A stretch of DNA of 64,000 nucleotides, taken from the NCBI GenBank assembly GCA_014529385.2, contig CM043949.1, positions 148,777,850-148,841,849 on the forward strand, in the 5' to 3' direction. This document shows, piece by piece, positions 1 to 12,347 of this stretch. This DNA comes from Adiantum capillus-veneris. Lineage: Eukaryota; Streptophyta; Polypodiopsida; Polypodiales; Pteridaceae. A program made the position numbers and the translations under genes. The notes beneath the pieces are model-generated. The model had not been told where the DNA came from, did not search any database, and saw only the letters and a program-made list of their open reading frames with translations. Positions within the stretch are counted from its first letter, which is position 1. Every line of letters begins with the position of its first letter.

Positions 1-1757
1 AGTTGATGGTGCAAGAAGAATCAAGCATTTGCAGCATTGCCTTGTTCGACAAGGTATTCCTAATTTCCCCATGTACATATATGCCGTAAATTTAGGATCC
101 ATGGAATGCTAACATTGCAATTGTGGTGTTTCATGACACAGAGCTCTTTGACATGTACAATTGGTGCACGAACAAGCTCTAAATGCAAATGTTGAAGTTA
201 GGAGCACCTACAAGCCAAAGAGAGAGCTTTGCAACAACAAGCTACAAGTAGATCTGCGCTCTCAGCAACCTCTCGGAACTCATCAAGGTGTGTCTCTGCT
301 CGCCTTACGGACGTCATTTCTAGTATACCTCCATTTTTACTCCATAGAAGTTTTTTGTTGCTTTCCTACATCTTTTGTGAAGCTAACTTCTCTGCGTTGG
401 TGCTATCAATACTTGATTCAAAATTTGTATCTTGTTTTGCATAATTCAATAAGATGAATGCACTCATTCATCCCACAACAAAAAGGCTTTTTCAAGAACC
501 AGCATCAGCAGCATGAACCTCCTGTTCATCTTGGCGCATCAAGAAGAGAAGTAGCACTTGTTGTTGAATGTATATTGTTTGAGATTTCATATAGCTCTTT
601 CATATCCAGTCACAAATACATGCTCAAACAAGTAGGCTGCTCTCCACTGACAACGTGTGCATTTTTTGTGAAACAGGTACCTTAAACCAGACTGAGGTAG
701 TCATGGAAGAGTTGTTGCCATCAACGAAATGAGTTGGAGCTGTCTGCAAAGTTATGCATCATTTCTCTTGTTTTGCAAAGGCCGCGCTCTCAATTATTGA
801 GAAGAGCTATCGTTTCACCTTGGAGGTCAGTAACATAGACAACAGTGCTGTGGACATTAAAGACCAAACAAACCAAAAACGAAACTTGGTTATGGGTTGT
901 GGAGAAAATCTGGAGCAAACCGGAGACAAATTTCAGTAGGCAGTGAGCAGTATGTTGGAGGTGCTTGCCCTCATGGCTCCCATTCTTGTAGCCACACACT
1001 TGCAAATTATAAAGAGTTGCAAATTATGATAAGTACAATGGGATTATAGTTCCATTAGAAAGGCCAATGCCCATGTAATTCTTAGGTTGTTGTGATACAA
1101 TATGCACTAGCTCATCGTGGTAAAGCTAGTTTTAACTCTGTATATCTAGTGAAGGCACAAAAATGACATAATTTTGCCTGTCTGATAGGTGAGCATCTGT
1201 GTCACCGTGGTTTGTATGTTTCGCATCTTGCAAGAGTTCAAAAAACTCGCACATAAGGTGCTCTTGGCAAACATGCTTGGGCAATTTCCACTTGATGTTA
1301 CTGTCCAAAGAGGTCAATATGGGCATGTATGCCTTCATTTCCTTGCTCATATCTCAATTTTTTTGATCACGCGTTCTTGTTCGTAGATATGTACAAACTA
1401 GGTAATGCATGGATGACTATAGTGTTTGCTTGCATCTATTGGATGAGATGCTTTTGTTGTACACACGGTGCTGAATATCTTACTTTCTAAACATCATTTA
1501 TGTTTATTTTTACAAAAATGCGGCCAAGAGGTCCAATTAAACATGTTCCTACCTTCAAACATGGAATGGATGATTACACAGCATAGCATTCTTTGTTAGT
1601 CTTATGCCTTTGTGCAATAGTGTTTTTCATGTCAAAAAATCTTGTCGGATGATTTTGGACTAAATAGTTTGAAGATTAAAAAAAACAAATTTATTATCTT
1701 TGGATTTACAAATGGGGTATTTGTAAATGTTTTATTTTTCTTTTCTTTAGTCTATAA

Positions 1758-1779
1758 TCTCTCTTCTTCTTCTTCTTCT

Positions 1780-1815
<36 letters not shown>
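1758..1815. repeat. Compound microsatellite (TTC)n-(TC)n-(C)n
   Basis: About seven TTC/TCT triplets are followed by roughly twenty CT dinucleotides and a run of about 14 C. This is a compound pyrimidine tract on the + strand and is likely length-polymorphic. The apparent Ser/Leu-rich reading frame over it is an artefact of the repeat. Confidence 0.95.
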
Positions 1816-1822
<7 letters not shown>

Positions 1823-2517
1823 CCCCCCCCCCCCGAAGTGAAAGGCAATGGCAATGTCTGTCTCCAAAAATGGATATTGATCAATAAGAAAGGCTTTAGC
1901 TACCTCATGATGCCCTGAGGAAAAGGCAAGAGGCATTAAGATTGTTGGTGAATTCCATTGTCTACAAAGGGCTCGTGTGTGCAAACTCTACAGCTCAAAT
2001 TGCTTGCCTAACTATCTAGAAGATGTTGTAAGCATTTCAATACACAACCAAAGTCCTATTTTGAAGGTGGCATTTAGAAGGTAGTTTTATTGCTTCCAGA
2101 GACTTTAAAAGCACCTAGCTGTATTTGGGCTATGTCATCAAAGCTTTTCTAAATGAAGTTTCCAAAACCAACATACGAACTAGGAGGCCATGTAAATAGA
2201 TGGCTCAGACAGTTCTGTAAAAACAGTTAAGAGGCGAAGCGTAGGGTTTAGGATATGGTATGTCACGGGGCGGTAGCCTTCATTACGGATGGGACCGCGT
2301 TGGCACCTCTAGATACATGAGAGGAACTCAATGCATAGACCTTTCTTTTAATAATGTGCTTTGATATATGTGCATGCAAGTGTGTTATCCCATAGCCATA
2401 GGAGGTCCTTGACCCTAATTATTTTCATCTATAGAAGCCCAATTTACATCCCATTTCTGAAGTTGCGATTGAGACACGGACCAAGTAGAATGCTAATCAC
2501 GAGCAACGAGAACCTTG

Positions 2518-2647
2518 CTAGAGACAGAGTGGAAAGTCAAATTTGATACGAAAAGCACAACGAAAAAAAACAAGAGGCAAATATAGAGACGGAGCGGAAA
2601 GTTCAATTTGATACGAAGAAAGCGCAACAAGAAAAAGAAGAGGCATT
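2518..2647. repeat. Two-copy tandem duplication of about 64 bp
   Basis: The block beginning agagacagagtggaaag and ending in an A-rich tract with gaggca is repeated immediately downstream, starting agagacggagcggaaag. The two units differ by several substitutions and small indels. No coding sense is evident. Confidence 0.75.
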
Positions 2648-2698
2648 GAAGCTACCAAAGCAATTTTTCTATGTGAAGTATAGAGATTGGTTTGCATG

Positions 2699-2744
2699 CC
2701 CCCCCTCCCACCGCACCCCACCCCACCCCACCCCACCCCACCCG
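2699..2744. repeat. (CCCCA)n C-rich low-complexity tract
   Basis: A C-rich block contains about five consecutive CCCCA units. On the complementary strand this is a G-run array able in principle to form a quadruplex. It lies in otherwise AT-rich sequence without genes. Confidence 0.85.
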
Positions 2745-3714
2745 CCCATAGAAAACTCAAATAAAAGTATACAAATGGGAAATTTAGTATAATTCTTGCT
2801 AGCCAACTCACATTTCCATTTGAAGTTTATCAATAAATACCATGTATATATGGTCCACACTCTAACTCAACTTGCATGAAAGTGTTCACAATGTGGATGC
2901 GGAAGAGTTGCCCTAACTTTTAAGCATTCCTGCGACCGCGTCCCATTAATAAATCGATCGGACTTTATTAGCACTTCTCTCGAAAAAAAGAAATGGTGCG
3001 CATTGTTCAAATTTTCAGCGATGCCAACCCTCCCTTTGATCACAATGCCAACGTTTGCCCCCAAACGCCTTGTTTACTCATGTCAACACCTTGCCACAAA
3101 ACTTCAAGAAAGAATAGTTGACCACATTGGATAGAGGCCCTTAGTTCGCATCTAATAAAGACAACTTAGAGCTTTATGACTCTGGCCTTATTGGGCATAA
3201 CTTGCCATCAAGGTGAAAGCATAGGTAATTGCGTATAGAGTAAGACTTTCATTGCATACTCTAAAAACAAGCAATCCACTAGTGCATGTGTGCCAAGTGT
3301 GGTTAACACCTCAACCGGTGAACGTATTTGATAGGAGAACTGCAATATATGTTGTCCATTGTTAATTTGTAGGTTTGTCAAATATGGACATGGCAAGTGT
3401 TACATAATCTAAGGCAAATGGAGATTGCAATTATATGCTCAGACAGCCGGAGTGTGTGGTTTGAGAGTATGTGCATGTGTTGGAAGCTCTAAGTGCACAA
3501 AATTACTCCCGGCATCCAGAGGTTTGCATAAGCCTAGGCCTGTCATTACAATAGATCGCAGCCCTTTTATGCTCCAAGATCTACTAGCACTGTTCCCTCT
3601 CAAACAACTCGGATGCATCACAGGGGCTCAAGCCCAATGGAAATCCAAGGCCCTAGGCCCCTTCTCTGAGACCTGATCATGGATCTGCATGCCCTTGTCA
3701 ACGAGTCCAACCAT

Positions 3715-5290
3715 AGGTCTGCTTTGCCTCATCAACAATGGGTCCAAGCATAGCACATGCTTTCAAGATGCAGACATACATTAGTGCATTTGAATAAATA
3801 CCTCATGTTGCATATTTTGGCCTTGCCCCCCTATAACCATATCCTTTGATCAATGCATTACACGAGACGACATCGCGTCAAAGGAGATTCTCAGTGAGAC
3901 TTTGTGCTTAGGTATAAGCACCACAATATCCTTTGATCAATGCATTACAAGAGACGACATTGCGCCAAAGGGGCTTCTCTGTGAGACTTTGTGTTTAGGT
4001 ATGAGCACCACACCTAGCATACATATGAACGAGAGCACCCCCCACCACAATATCATGCACTAATAGTTCACTGCATTTGGACAAATGCCCTCAATGCAGC
4101 ATTTTCCAAAACAGTCACCTGTTGGCCTAGCACATAGGCAGTTGTCAATGCATTCCATGAGACATCATTGCCACAAGATCAATGAGAGGTGGTCCATCTC
4201 GTCAATGGGTCCAATCATAGCACATCCTTTCAAGATGCAAACATACAATAGTGCATCTGGATAAATGCCCTCATGGTGCATATTCCAAAAAACCCTAAAG
4301 GCTGTTGCCCTTGCCCCGTATGGCCATATCCTTTGATTAATGCACTCCAAAAGACAACATTCTGACAAAGCCATTGTGCTTGGGTAAGCACCACAATTAG
4401 CATACATACCAATAAGAGAACCACCCACCACAATAGCATGCACACATAGTTCACTACATTTGGACAAATGCCCTCATGAAGCATTTTCTTAAAGAAGGCT
4501 AAAGCCGGTTGGCGTTGCCCATGCTGGCCCTATCCTGTTGTCAAAGCATTCAACGAGACAACATTGACACAAGCTCTCAACCATCACGGCTCCACATTCG
4601 CATACATGAGACCAAAAGGGGCCTTAGCCTATGTGCATGAAATCACGATCCCGCACGAAGAAGCCCAAGCACTACTTGTGATATCCCGAAGGGCTGGTCT
4701 CTCTCAAACAAATTGCATGCATCAAAAGGGCTCAAGCCCAACAGCAATCCAAGGCCCTCAGCCTCGCACAAAAAGAGATTTCATACCTTTGCTGCTTGAA
4801 GGTCTACTAGCACTGGCTCAGCAATCCACATGCCTATGCGACTTGGCTTCCTGTTCCCACTGTGTCCTCTATTTGCAGCACCAAATCTTGCACGATCGTC
4901 CCTTGATGCTTGATCTGGTCATGGATTTTCTCTCTATCCTGCGCTTGATTTCTTTCATGTTAGCACACTTCATTACCTCATACGCACTGTCCCTCATGCT
5001 GCATATTCCAAAACACTCTAAAGGCCGTTGGCCTTGCCCCCTATGACCATATCCTTTGATCAATGCACTCCAAGAGACAACATTGCGACAAAGAGCTTCT
5101 CTGTGAGACTTTGTGCCTAGGTATGAGCACCACACTTAGCATACATATCAACGAGAGCACCACCCACCACACTCATAGTTCACTACATTTGGACAAATGC
5201 CCTCATGCAGCATTTTCTTAAAACAGTTCAAAGCCTGTTGGCCTTGCCAGCGGTGGGCACATCCTGTTCCACAAGACACAAGCTCTCAAC
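3715..5290 (-). pseudogene. Degenerate PPR (pentatricopeptide repeat) pseudogene fragments
   Basis: The minus strand shows several broken copies of a PLS-type PPR unit. Around 4230-4484 and 4869-5135 one reads CxNVVSWSALIKGYG-H-GQGQ-PLECF, with preceding helix-like text (EGICPNVVNYVCML). This matches the conserved plant organellar RNA-editing PPR pattern NVVSWNALI.GYAQ.G.G.EAL.LF. At least five further partial units, out of frame with each other, lie between 3770 and 5290 and repeat the same nucleotide blocks (for example the caagag/aagacaacattg-type segment near 3865, 3935, 4345 and 5070). No copy forms an open frame beyond about 100 codons and no DYW domain is visible. It is best read as a decayed and internally duplicated PPR relic. 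Confidence 0.75.
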
Positions 5291-6270
5291 CATCATGGTC
5301 CACATTCTCATACATGAAGACAAGGATGTCATATTCTAACATGTCTTCTCTAACATGTCATGTCATCTTCTCTAACATCATGTGGCCCACTTTCGAGTTA
5401 GAGAAGACAAGGATGTCATATTCTTGTACATGTGTCAGTATTCTACTATCGAAAATTTCAAGCTGAGCTAGTTTCAAAAGACTAAATGGTTGACTTCACT
5501 TGCGAAATTCACAACATATGCATCTTGTTGAAAGAGAACTAGAATGAACAAACGATTTCAAGAGAAACCAAGCATTTTAGCTTTCCATCAGATCAAGGAA
5601 ACCTTTGGGTCCAATAAACAACCAAACTCTTGACAATCATCCCCCTTTCCAGTCTCCCTTCAGCAAAATACCCTAGCCCTTGCAATCATAATCAAGGCCT
5701 TACTAACCCATCTTTTGAAGGTTGGTAACGCATCATATGACCCCTTACCAAATATTACATTTGTGCTCGAGTTTGACAGCACCTCAAGTGGATGTCTAAT
5801 TCTTGCCAAACATTACAGGACAATGTATAAGATGAGCATACGCTGCATAAGCCAAGACCCCATGCGAAAGGATGCAAGAAAAGGTTAGTTCTACTAAGAT
5901 TTGATAAATGGAAATAATAAAAAAAGTAACTACAATTCCCAACTTTTTCACTCTAATCCACTTGAATCCAGAGAGCCCCTGCATCCCTGCTATATGGGTG
6001 TCAGATACTAGTTGGCAAATCTGCATGGGACAAACCCAATCCTTGGGAAAAACTGAAATCGGCTTCCGGTCTGAGTGACTCCATCTACATTCATTCTTAG
6101 ACTTTTCTCAAGTGGTTTAAGTGTCATGGGCAAGATACGTGAAATTGCTTCTGCTCCTTCGTAGGGGCTCTCAAGAGATGGATCATGGGCGAAGGGATGT
6201 CGCTTTCAAAGAAATCACCATAAATCAAGCAAGAGGCCACTTGTGAAGTATGTTTGTCCAAATTATCCAG
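5291..6270. other. Unrecognised sequence, including probable 3' UTR of the pseudouridine synthase gene
   Basis: No gene is supported. Immediately below 6271 lies the presumed 3' untranslated region of the minus-strand pseudouridine synthase gene, although no polyadenylation signal could be assigned with confidence. Near 5320-5420 a short motif (acaaggatgtcatattct) occurs twice, with several copies of ctctaacat between. The rest has no motif I recognise. Confidence 0.5.
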
Positions 6271-7135
6271 CTACAAAGATTCCTTGGCCCAGCTTGGAAG
6301 AGGGCACTCATAACTCCAGCGATCACTTGAGTAGCTTTTGCAATGCAACCATAGCCCATGCTCCTTGCCTTCATACCTGAAAAGTTAATCTTTATTTTCA
6401 ACAACATTTATTTAACTCTTCACATGTTAAGGATGAATCAGAAAACAGTACCCTGATGGCCACAGATTTGGACAGTGTGTGCACAATGAATCAACCACAA
6501 AATTGACCTCATTTCCAGCCATAAAAACATTATCTGGTTTAGCTTTCTGACTCAATGCTGACTCTTCTGCATCTTCAACGTTATCATCTGAAGACAACCT
6601 GTCTTCTGCCATAGAAACACAATGACTGGAATCCTCCTTTACAGTGGACAAGCTGTCTTCACTGATTCTTCTTCTCTTGAGACTTGATTCAGATGGGGCT
6701 GTGGTAACTTCCAATCTGGCTGCCCGTTCAGCATTGGTGCCAGTCTCAGTACGTTTAGGAGGATTGTGACTAGCATATAAATCATCATTGGCAATTGGAT
6801 GACCCAAGTGTTGCAGATGTACACGTATCTGCATGATTTAACAGAAAAGTCAAACACTAGATGTACATGCATGTATATCAGACAGTCCAGTGCAGATTCA
6901 AGCATCATCAGCAAATGCCAAAGATCCAATAGCCTGTGAGTCGATTAGCGTGATTACTTATGATAACCTGATGTGTGCGGCCTGTCAAGGGCATGCATTG
7001 CACAATGCTATATTCTCCATTGGAAGAGAGTCTTTTGAACTTTGTACATGCATCTTTGGCTGCACCCACACTCTTCTCATTGGTTTGATGCAAAGCCCCT
7101 CCTACTGGGTACTTTGATCCCAGTTTGTTTGTTAC
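6271..7135 (-). CDS. RluA-family RNA pseudouridine synthase, last three coding exons
   Basis: Exons are 7135-6968, 6828-6452 and 6376-6271 (stop TAG at 6273-6271). All introns are GT-AG: 139 bp (6829-6967) and 75 bp (6377-6451). RluA-type enzymes isomerise uridine to pseudouridine in RNA. The exons read ...CTKFKRLSSNGEYSIVQC, then TGRTHQ spliced to IRVHLQHLGHPIANDDLY, the family's conserved RNA-contacting C-terminal segment. A poorly conserved Ser/Glu-rich stretch of about 90 residues follows, then CTHCPNLWPSGYEG, GLWLHC and a WSYECPLPSWA tail. This Cys/Trp tail resembles the one I recall from the plant protein called RNA pseudouridine synthase 7, so a nuclear/cytosolic or organellar tRNA or rRNA enzyme is likely; the target is unknown. 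The catalytic HRLD motif is not in these exons. The upstream neighbouring exons are at 60401-60642, 53 kb away. The first base of the last exon completes a split Gly codon, which supports the splice choice. Confidence 0.9.
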
Positions 7136-9091
7136 CTATTCAAAACAAAAAGTTTTGATTGCTAAGAAACATCAGCAATCATGAACCTCAATCGACATCT
7201 TTTTCTTTTTCACCAAACAAAAAGATCATTCCATACTTTTCTCATACTGCAACCATACAGCATACGCATACAGGTATGGAAGTATGAAAAAAGCATGGTT
7301 CAAACCATAAGGATTTCCGTAGGTTAATACCAACTGGAACAAAAAAAATAATGCTCCCATTTTTAAATTAGATACTCTTCCTATGGAAAGCTTGCATACA
7401 CAATTGGCCATCCACCAATGTTAAATTCTTATCTTCTCAATATCCATAAATGGGGCAAGTATGGTGGATCATGTCATACGCAAAGTATGAATGTATTGTG
7501 AAATTTACTATATGAGTATGGAAAAAACTATGGATCCTTCTATTAGTTAATTAAACACCCATGAGACTAACCTGGATCCTAGCCTCTAGGGACCGTGGGA
7601 TACAGCGAAGTGGATGTTGACAATGGGTTGGTGGAATTTCTACCCAGGCTCCTTGAGGCTTGAGTGGTTTGCCAAGACGCCCCAAATTACACGCAACTCT
7701 AAGAGAGGGCCAAACGCAAGTCTTGTACAAGGCAAGTTGGCATTGGTAGACTCTCCTATGACACATACAGGTAGATAAAACAATGAGGTTATGGCCCAGG
7801 GAGATTTACTCTATATACTAAATGGGACGCCATCTGCGAGCGGACTACTTTGATGAAACCCCTATATACGACTCATATTAGGGAATATGACCCCGCTTAC
7901 ACGATAATCAATGCAAAAAACTATCATACCCCTATCTTAAATATAAAATTCAAGTCTCACATGATCTAATTGAGTAAAACTAGTCAAAGAGCATGTAGCA
8001 TAGTGATTGGCAACGTACAAAGGAACCACTTCTGTTCCGTTCAACCTACACTCTAGCTACTCGTCCAATTTGGACCCATCTAAATTACTCAAAAAACATT
8101 GTTATAAAGTTGTTATCTGTACAAGCTCTTTATAGCTTTCATCCCCTTAACAAATGAACTATAATCACAAAACAAGCAATTGATACAAAGCAATGTTAGT
8201 TCTTGCATGTATCTTTGTAGCTATTGACTCACAAGTTTGAGGGAAGACTATTTTGGGAAGCCATGATTTTGAAACACAAAAACTTCCTCTCATTTTCCCC
8301 TCCCCTCCCCCATAAATATGATACCCCCTCCCTTATTTTTAAGCTTGGGAGATAAATTTTTGGGGGCCTACCCCTACTTATACGCTTATGTAACTTGTAA
8401 AAAAACACACCTCCCCTACACTTACGTGGTGCGGTAAGTTTTCCATGGTGACTGTATTGGCAGCGCAAGTTTGTTAAGCGGGACCAAGCAGCCAGGTACT
8501 AATTGACACATGCAGTCCAAGCTGCTTAATAAGTGATCATACGTGCAAACCTCTAGAGAGGCTCAATAGCCTCTAGAGACCTCTATTCTCTATAATCACA
8601 AAAAGATTCAGAGGGGCTCCATCCTTGCACAATGAAGGCCATTGCCACTCATCAGGATCCCAGTCCAATTGAACAAGGGGTTTTCCCTACCAAATCCACA
8701 ATCTCCAAAATGGTACCTCCTCAGTAGTGAAAACAGGCTCAACACATGATCTCCTTTGGAAAAAGCTTACCGCTCTAACAGGTTGTCAATGGGTAGTCAA
8801 CTGCTAGTCAGGTGGAATCTCACCATGAAACTCGAGCCTGATGTGACGCCCATGATGGCCAGTCTCAGCAAGACTGGAGACTAGAGTCCCTTGTTGAGCA
8901 ACAATCGGGGAGACGGTACAAGAGTATGTCCCCCAACATAGCCATGCCAGTCAGGTGCAATAGTCTCATCTATCTCTGTCATAGAGAAACCAACCCCCCT
9001 ATGGATCCCGTAGGTAGCACCAATAAGATGTGCACCAATCAAAGAAGCATCTCACTAGCACTGTAAAGAGCCTGCTGGCCTGACATTCCAT
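7136..9091. other. Intron sequence without recognised genes
   Basis: No feature could be supported. A 71-codon minus-strand frame at 7551-7766 is open and followed by a donor-like CAG|GTTAGT, but its product matches no family I know and does not fit the pseudouridine synthase. Segment 8500-9090 has the look of old transposon sequence but gave no diagnostic motif on either strand. Confidence 0.5.
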
Positions 9092-10327
9092 TGACGGAGT
9101 GCACAATTCTCCACGGTTGACCAAGAAGCACCGAGCTTCTAGCTGTGAGAGAGTTGAGACAGAGGGGAACAGAAACAGAAACAGAAATAAGTGTGTACAT
9201 CGTAGCAGGAGATACTCAGAGTTAATATGAGAGAATAAGTGCCATTAGAGGCTGATTTGGAGGAGATAACATAGATTTACTAAGTAGCATAAGATTAATA
9301 GCAGCATACAATCTGAAACATGTAGCAGGAGCACCATCCAACATTGAATTTAATGAATCGGAAACAAACTATACACAGTATGGTCGAATTGACCTATAAT
9401 AATCACTAAGATGTTCAACAACTTTCGGTAAATCATTAAACATAAGCTCCAACAATGACAATTAATCAGAACCGCTGCTTGGCTTCCGATCAATCACAAT
9501 CTTGGCGGCTTCTCGATGCATGTCGAGGCCCTCATAGCCGCATACACTCAAAGCCCCTCAATGAACGTAGAATGTTGCTTACCTCAAACATCGTTGTCCG
9601 ACCGTCTGCTATCGAGCTCACCCTTCCTTTCCCAAAGTCATCGAAGAAGTAAACTCCCTTTGTCTGCTCTTAATCCCAATCCTGAGGAAAACATTAGTAA
9701 TTAGCAACCCATGGTTCCCTCTTTTTGGCTTCGTCTTCACCGTTCCTTCTCCTCACTTCACATCGCTCTCCTTGACAAAATCTAAGAGAGAGAGCTGATC
9801 CAAGAAGAACAATAAACCTCCCTCTTCCTCTGCTTCTCCTTTGCCCTTCCTCTTCTCATGTTTCTTCCTGCACCTCTCTTGAAAACAACAGAGTACAAAA
9901 ACTCTAATATCTCCCAATAGGTGCAGAATTGATCTATGTGCGTGAAACACAAAAAAGCTGTAAAACGACGTTCTCCTTGTCCGTCGTGGGCCCTTTTATA
10001 CAAAAAACGGCTTTAGAAAATTTTTTACAAAATAGGACTTTTTAGTCTTTTTCATGCAGTACATTTAGTCTCTCACCCACTTTCCTTTCTATCACTCACC
10101 ACATGGCCTCCAACTACCCAACTTGCCTTGCATGTTTTTAGAGGCATTTCCCACACAACCTTTTCATGTAAGCATCAAATCCCTACACTTGGGCTTGCAC
10201 ACCTCCTATGATATTCTGGCATCCATCATCATGTCCCATCATTGCACAATTGACATATACACTTCAATGAAGTAAGATCTTCATTTTCTAACCTTGTTTC
10301 ATATTGTGGAAGCGGAGCGACACGACA
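9092..10327 (-). repeat. Left (3') LTR of element A
   Basis: It is homologous to 12348-13567 over its whole length, with shared blocks such as gtagcaggagatact, agaaccgctgcttggcttcc, tttgtctgctcttaat and ggagatatcccaat-type ends. It terminates on the + strand in gacacgaca, beside a polypyrimidine stretch that is the polypurine tract on the minus strand. Confidence 0.8.
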
Positions 10328-11590
10328 TCCACACCCTCTGAACCTCTACATCCTCCAGCATGAGCCAATTGGGTTGGAATAGTCTTTGGCTTCATAAGTC
10401 CTCCAAGATTGTATGCAATGTTCAACATATAGTAGTCAACCAAGTATTCACGCCCTTCACCCAATGAATCCCTTGCTTTAGAGCACCTGGAGATGACCTG
10501 CTATAACCTGAAGGCATCATCATACCCACCTGGATCAAATGGAATAAGAAGAAACTATCCAAACATTAGAGCTTCAAAACCCATCCGGCATATGTGGTTG
10601 CAAAGACCCATAACATACGTGAATTTTGCAGACTTACACAACAAAACACCATAGCTCGGCCCCAATAGCATACATCCATGTTGAATCTGCTTGCAGAATT
10701 TCGTGAATCCACTTGGTTTGAACCTCATGCTGAGTACATAGCACCTATATTCGTTGCAAAATAGAAAAATTTGTCAGAAGAGGAAGTACCCAAACCCTAT
10801 TGGTGATTGGTAAGAGAATTTGTCTTCTAGCATGCATACAAGAGCAACTACTCCCTTTCGCTGGCAATCATAAAATCCCTGACACGACTAGCAAGGAAAA
10901 TACCATAAAAGACCTATACCGTGCATATCCTCAGAAAAATCTAGCAAGAATATTTTAAAACACTTGGTTGTCTTGCCACCTTGATAGACGATCCAACATA
11001 CCCTCTTCACCCCCTCTATCTTTGGGATCCTCATGTGCTTGCTTGCATCCCGTTCCCACATCAACAACTTCAACACATGGAAGCTCATCAACATTCTCTA
11101 CATCTGTAAAGTTTGGAGCATCACTCACACATAGACTTATCCATGCATAAGTCCTCTTCTTTGTCTTCTTCAAAAATACATGTGCCTATTGGAAGCCCAT
11201 CCTCCCTCTGTAAAACTTGCACCCCCTCTAAATAGGCATAAAGGGTATCACCACATATTGAACCATATACATGTAAGCCACATAGGAAAGTATCAATGAT
11301 GCCATCGTCATCATGTTCAGCATCCTGTTCCACAATATCATCACATGTATGCACTTCCTCCACAATACACATAGACTCTTGCTCTTGTTCATATGTATCC
11401 GATGATACATTCATGATATTCAGTGGAGTTTCCATATCATGATAAGCATCTTCTTTTAAACTCAAAGACTCTTTACACACCTTCATATAATCCACACACA
11501 TGGTATCCCTTTGTCACTCGATTACTGAACAACCTGCAACTTTCTTAACAACTTCATATTGGTCGCTAACTTCGCAGCCACTAGCTTAAG
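10328..11590 (-). pseudogene. Interior of element A: short acidic frames, function unknown
   Basis: Two minus-strand frames, 11501-11121 (126 codons) and about 11173-10888, are rich in Asp, Glu, Cys and Val (for example VEEVHTCDDIVEQDAEHDDDG). They share no motif with known proteins that I can name. They follow the gag-like frame of the same element with intervening stops. They may be remains of a gag C-terminus or an element-specific accessory frame. Segment 10328-10880 shows nothing recognisable. Confidence 0.4.
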
Positions 11591-12200
11591 ACATCTCTAG
11601 ACAGCCTGCATTGACTTCAATTTCTCGCCCTTCAATCTGTGCAACATCTCCCCAAGCATCTTGCTCTGTTGCTAAGTTTGCACAAACTTGTTTCTAGAAT
11701 TCTTCATAGTTTAGTACCTGCATCAAATCCCCATGACCTTTAGAGAAAGTAAATTGACTTTGCCCAGTAATCTGCTTCATTTCCAAGTCCTTAATTCTCG
11801 AGATTCCATGAATAAATCCATCTGTAAAATAGTCCCACTGTCTGGCGTATGTTTTTGCTAGATCCCAAACCTGATCTTTAAACTCAAAACTTACAATTTC
11901 TGCAAAAGCTGCAACCATCCGATCTTCTCGAACCCCTTGACTCTTCATCTCCGCTTCATAGCATACAAGGAAACCCTTTGGATCATGTCCTTGAAAAACA
12001 CCACACTAGTAATATATGGCATCATGTGCCATCTCCACTGCATCATCAATTTGCCTTTTCGTCTTCATGACTTCCACTTCGAGTAGATATCCTTGAAGCA
12101 ATTGGACCATCTTTGAAAAATTTGAAAGTGCTAAGCTTTCATCACACCCTTTGGAATTTAGCTCTTCAATAAAAGTCATCAGTTGTTTTAGCTTCTCCAT
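11590..12200 (-). pseudogene. Gag-like frame of element A, broken by stop codons
   Basis: Starting at an ATG at 12200, one minus-strand frame reads MEKLKQLMTFIEELNSKG... and continues past an in-frame TAG at about 12008 into GVFQGHDPKGFLVCYEAEMK, then FAEIVSFEFKDQVWDLAKTYA and FTFSKGHGD. A second TAG follows at about 11694. The pattern (an FxG-type substrate motif, then F.AEM, then repeated amphipathic helices) is that of a retrotransposon gag capsid. No zinc knuckle is present before the frame ends near 11590. The identification as gag is by architecture only. Confidence 0.55.
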
Positions 12201-12347
12201 CTGTACCTCTCACCCCTGTCAATTTCACGTCGGGTTCACCAAAGATGTCGGAATGCGCTCTCGAGAGTCGACCGAGAAAGCGTCGGGCTTCTAGTTGTGA
12301 GAGAGTTGAGAGACGAAAGAAGCAGAAACAGAAATAAGTGTATATAT

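Larger units (their letters stand above)
1..3414. other. Unrecognised sequence downstream of the pseudouridine synthase gene
   Basis: No coding region could be supported here. Open frames on both strands are under 100 codons, lack family motifs and are broken by stops in neighbouring codons. The stretch is AT-rich and contains only low-complexity tracts, listed separately. It could be degenerate transposon or pseudogene sequence, or untranslated or intronic parts of a gene running off the left edge. Confidence 0.5.

Noticed and set aside
1642-1887. Ser/Leu-rich ORF on + and Glu/Arg/Lys-rich ORF on - over the microsatellite
   Set aside because: Translation of a simple repeat; no start context, family match or coding signal outside the repeat.
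7551-7766. 71-codon minus-strand frame ending at a donor-like CAG|GTTAGT, considered as another pseudouridine synthase exon
   Set aside because: The product does not match any RluA segment, and the protein is already continuous from exon 60457-60401 to exon 7135-6968, leaving no room for it.
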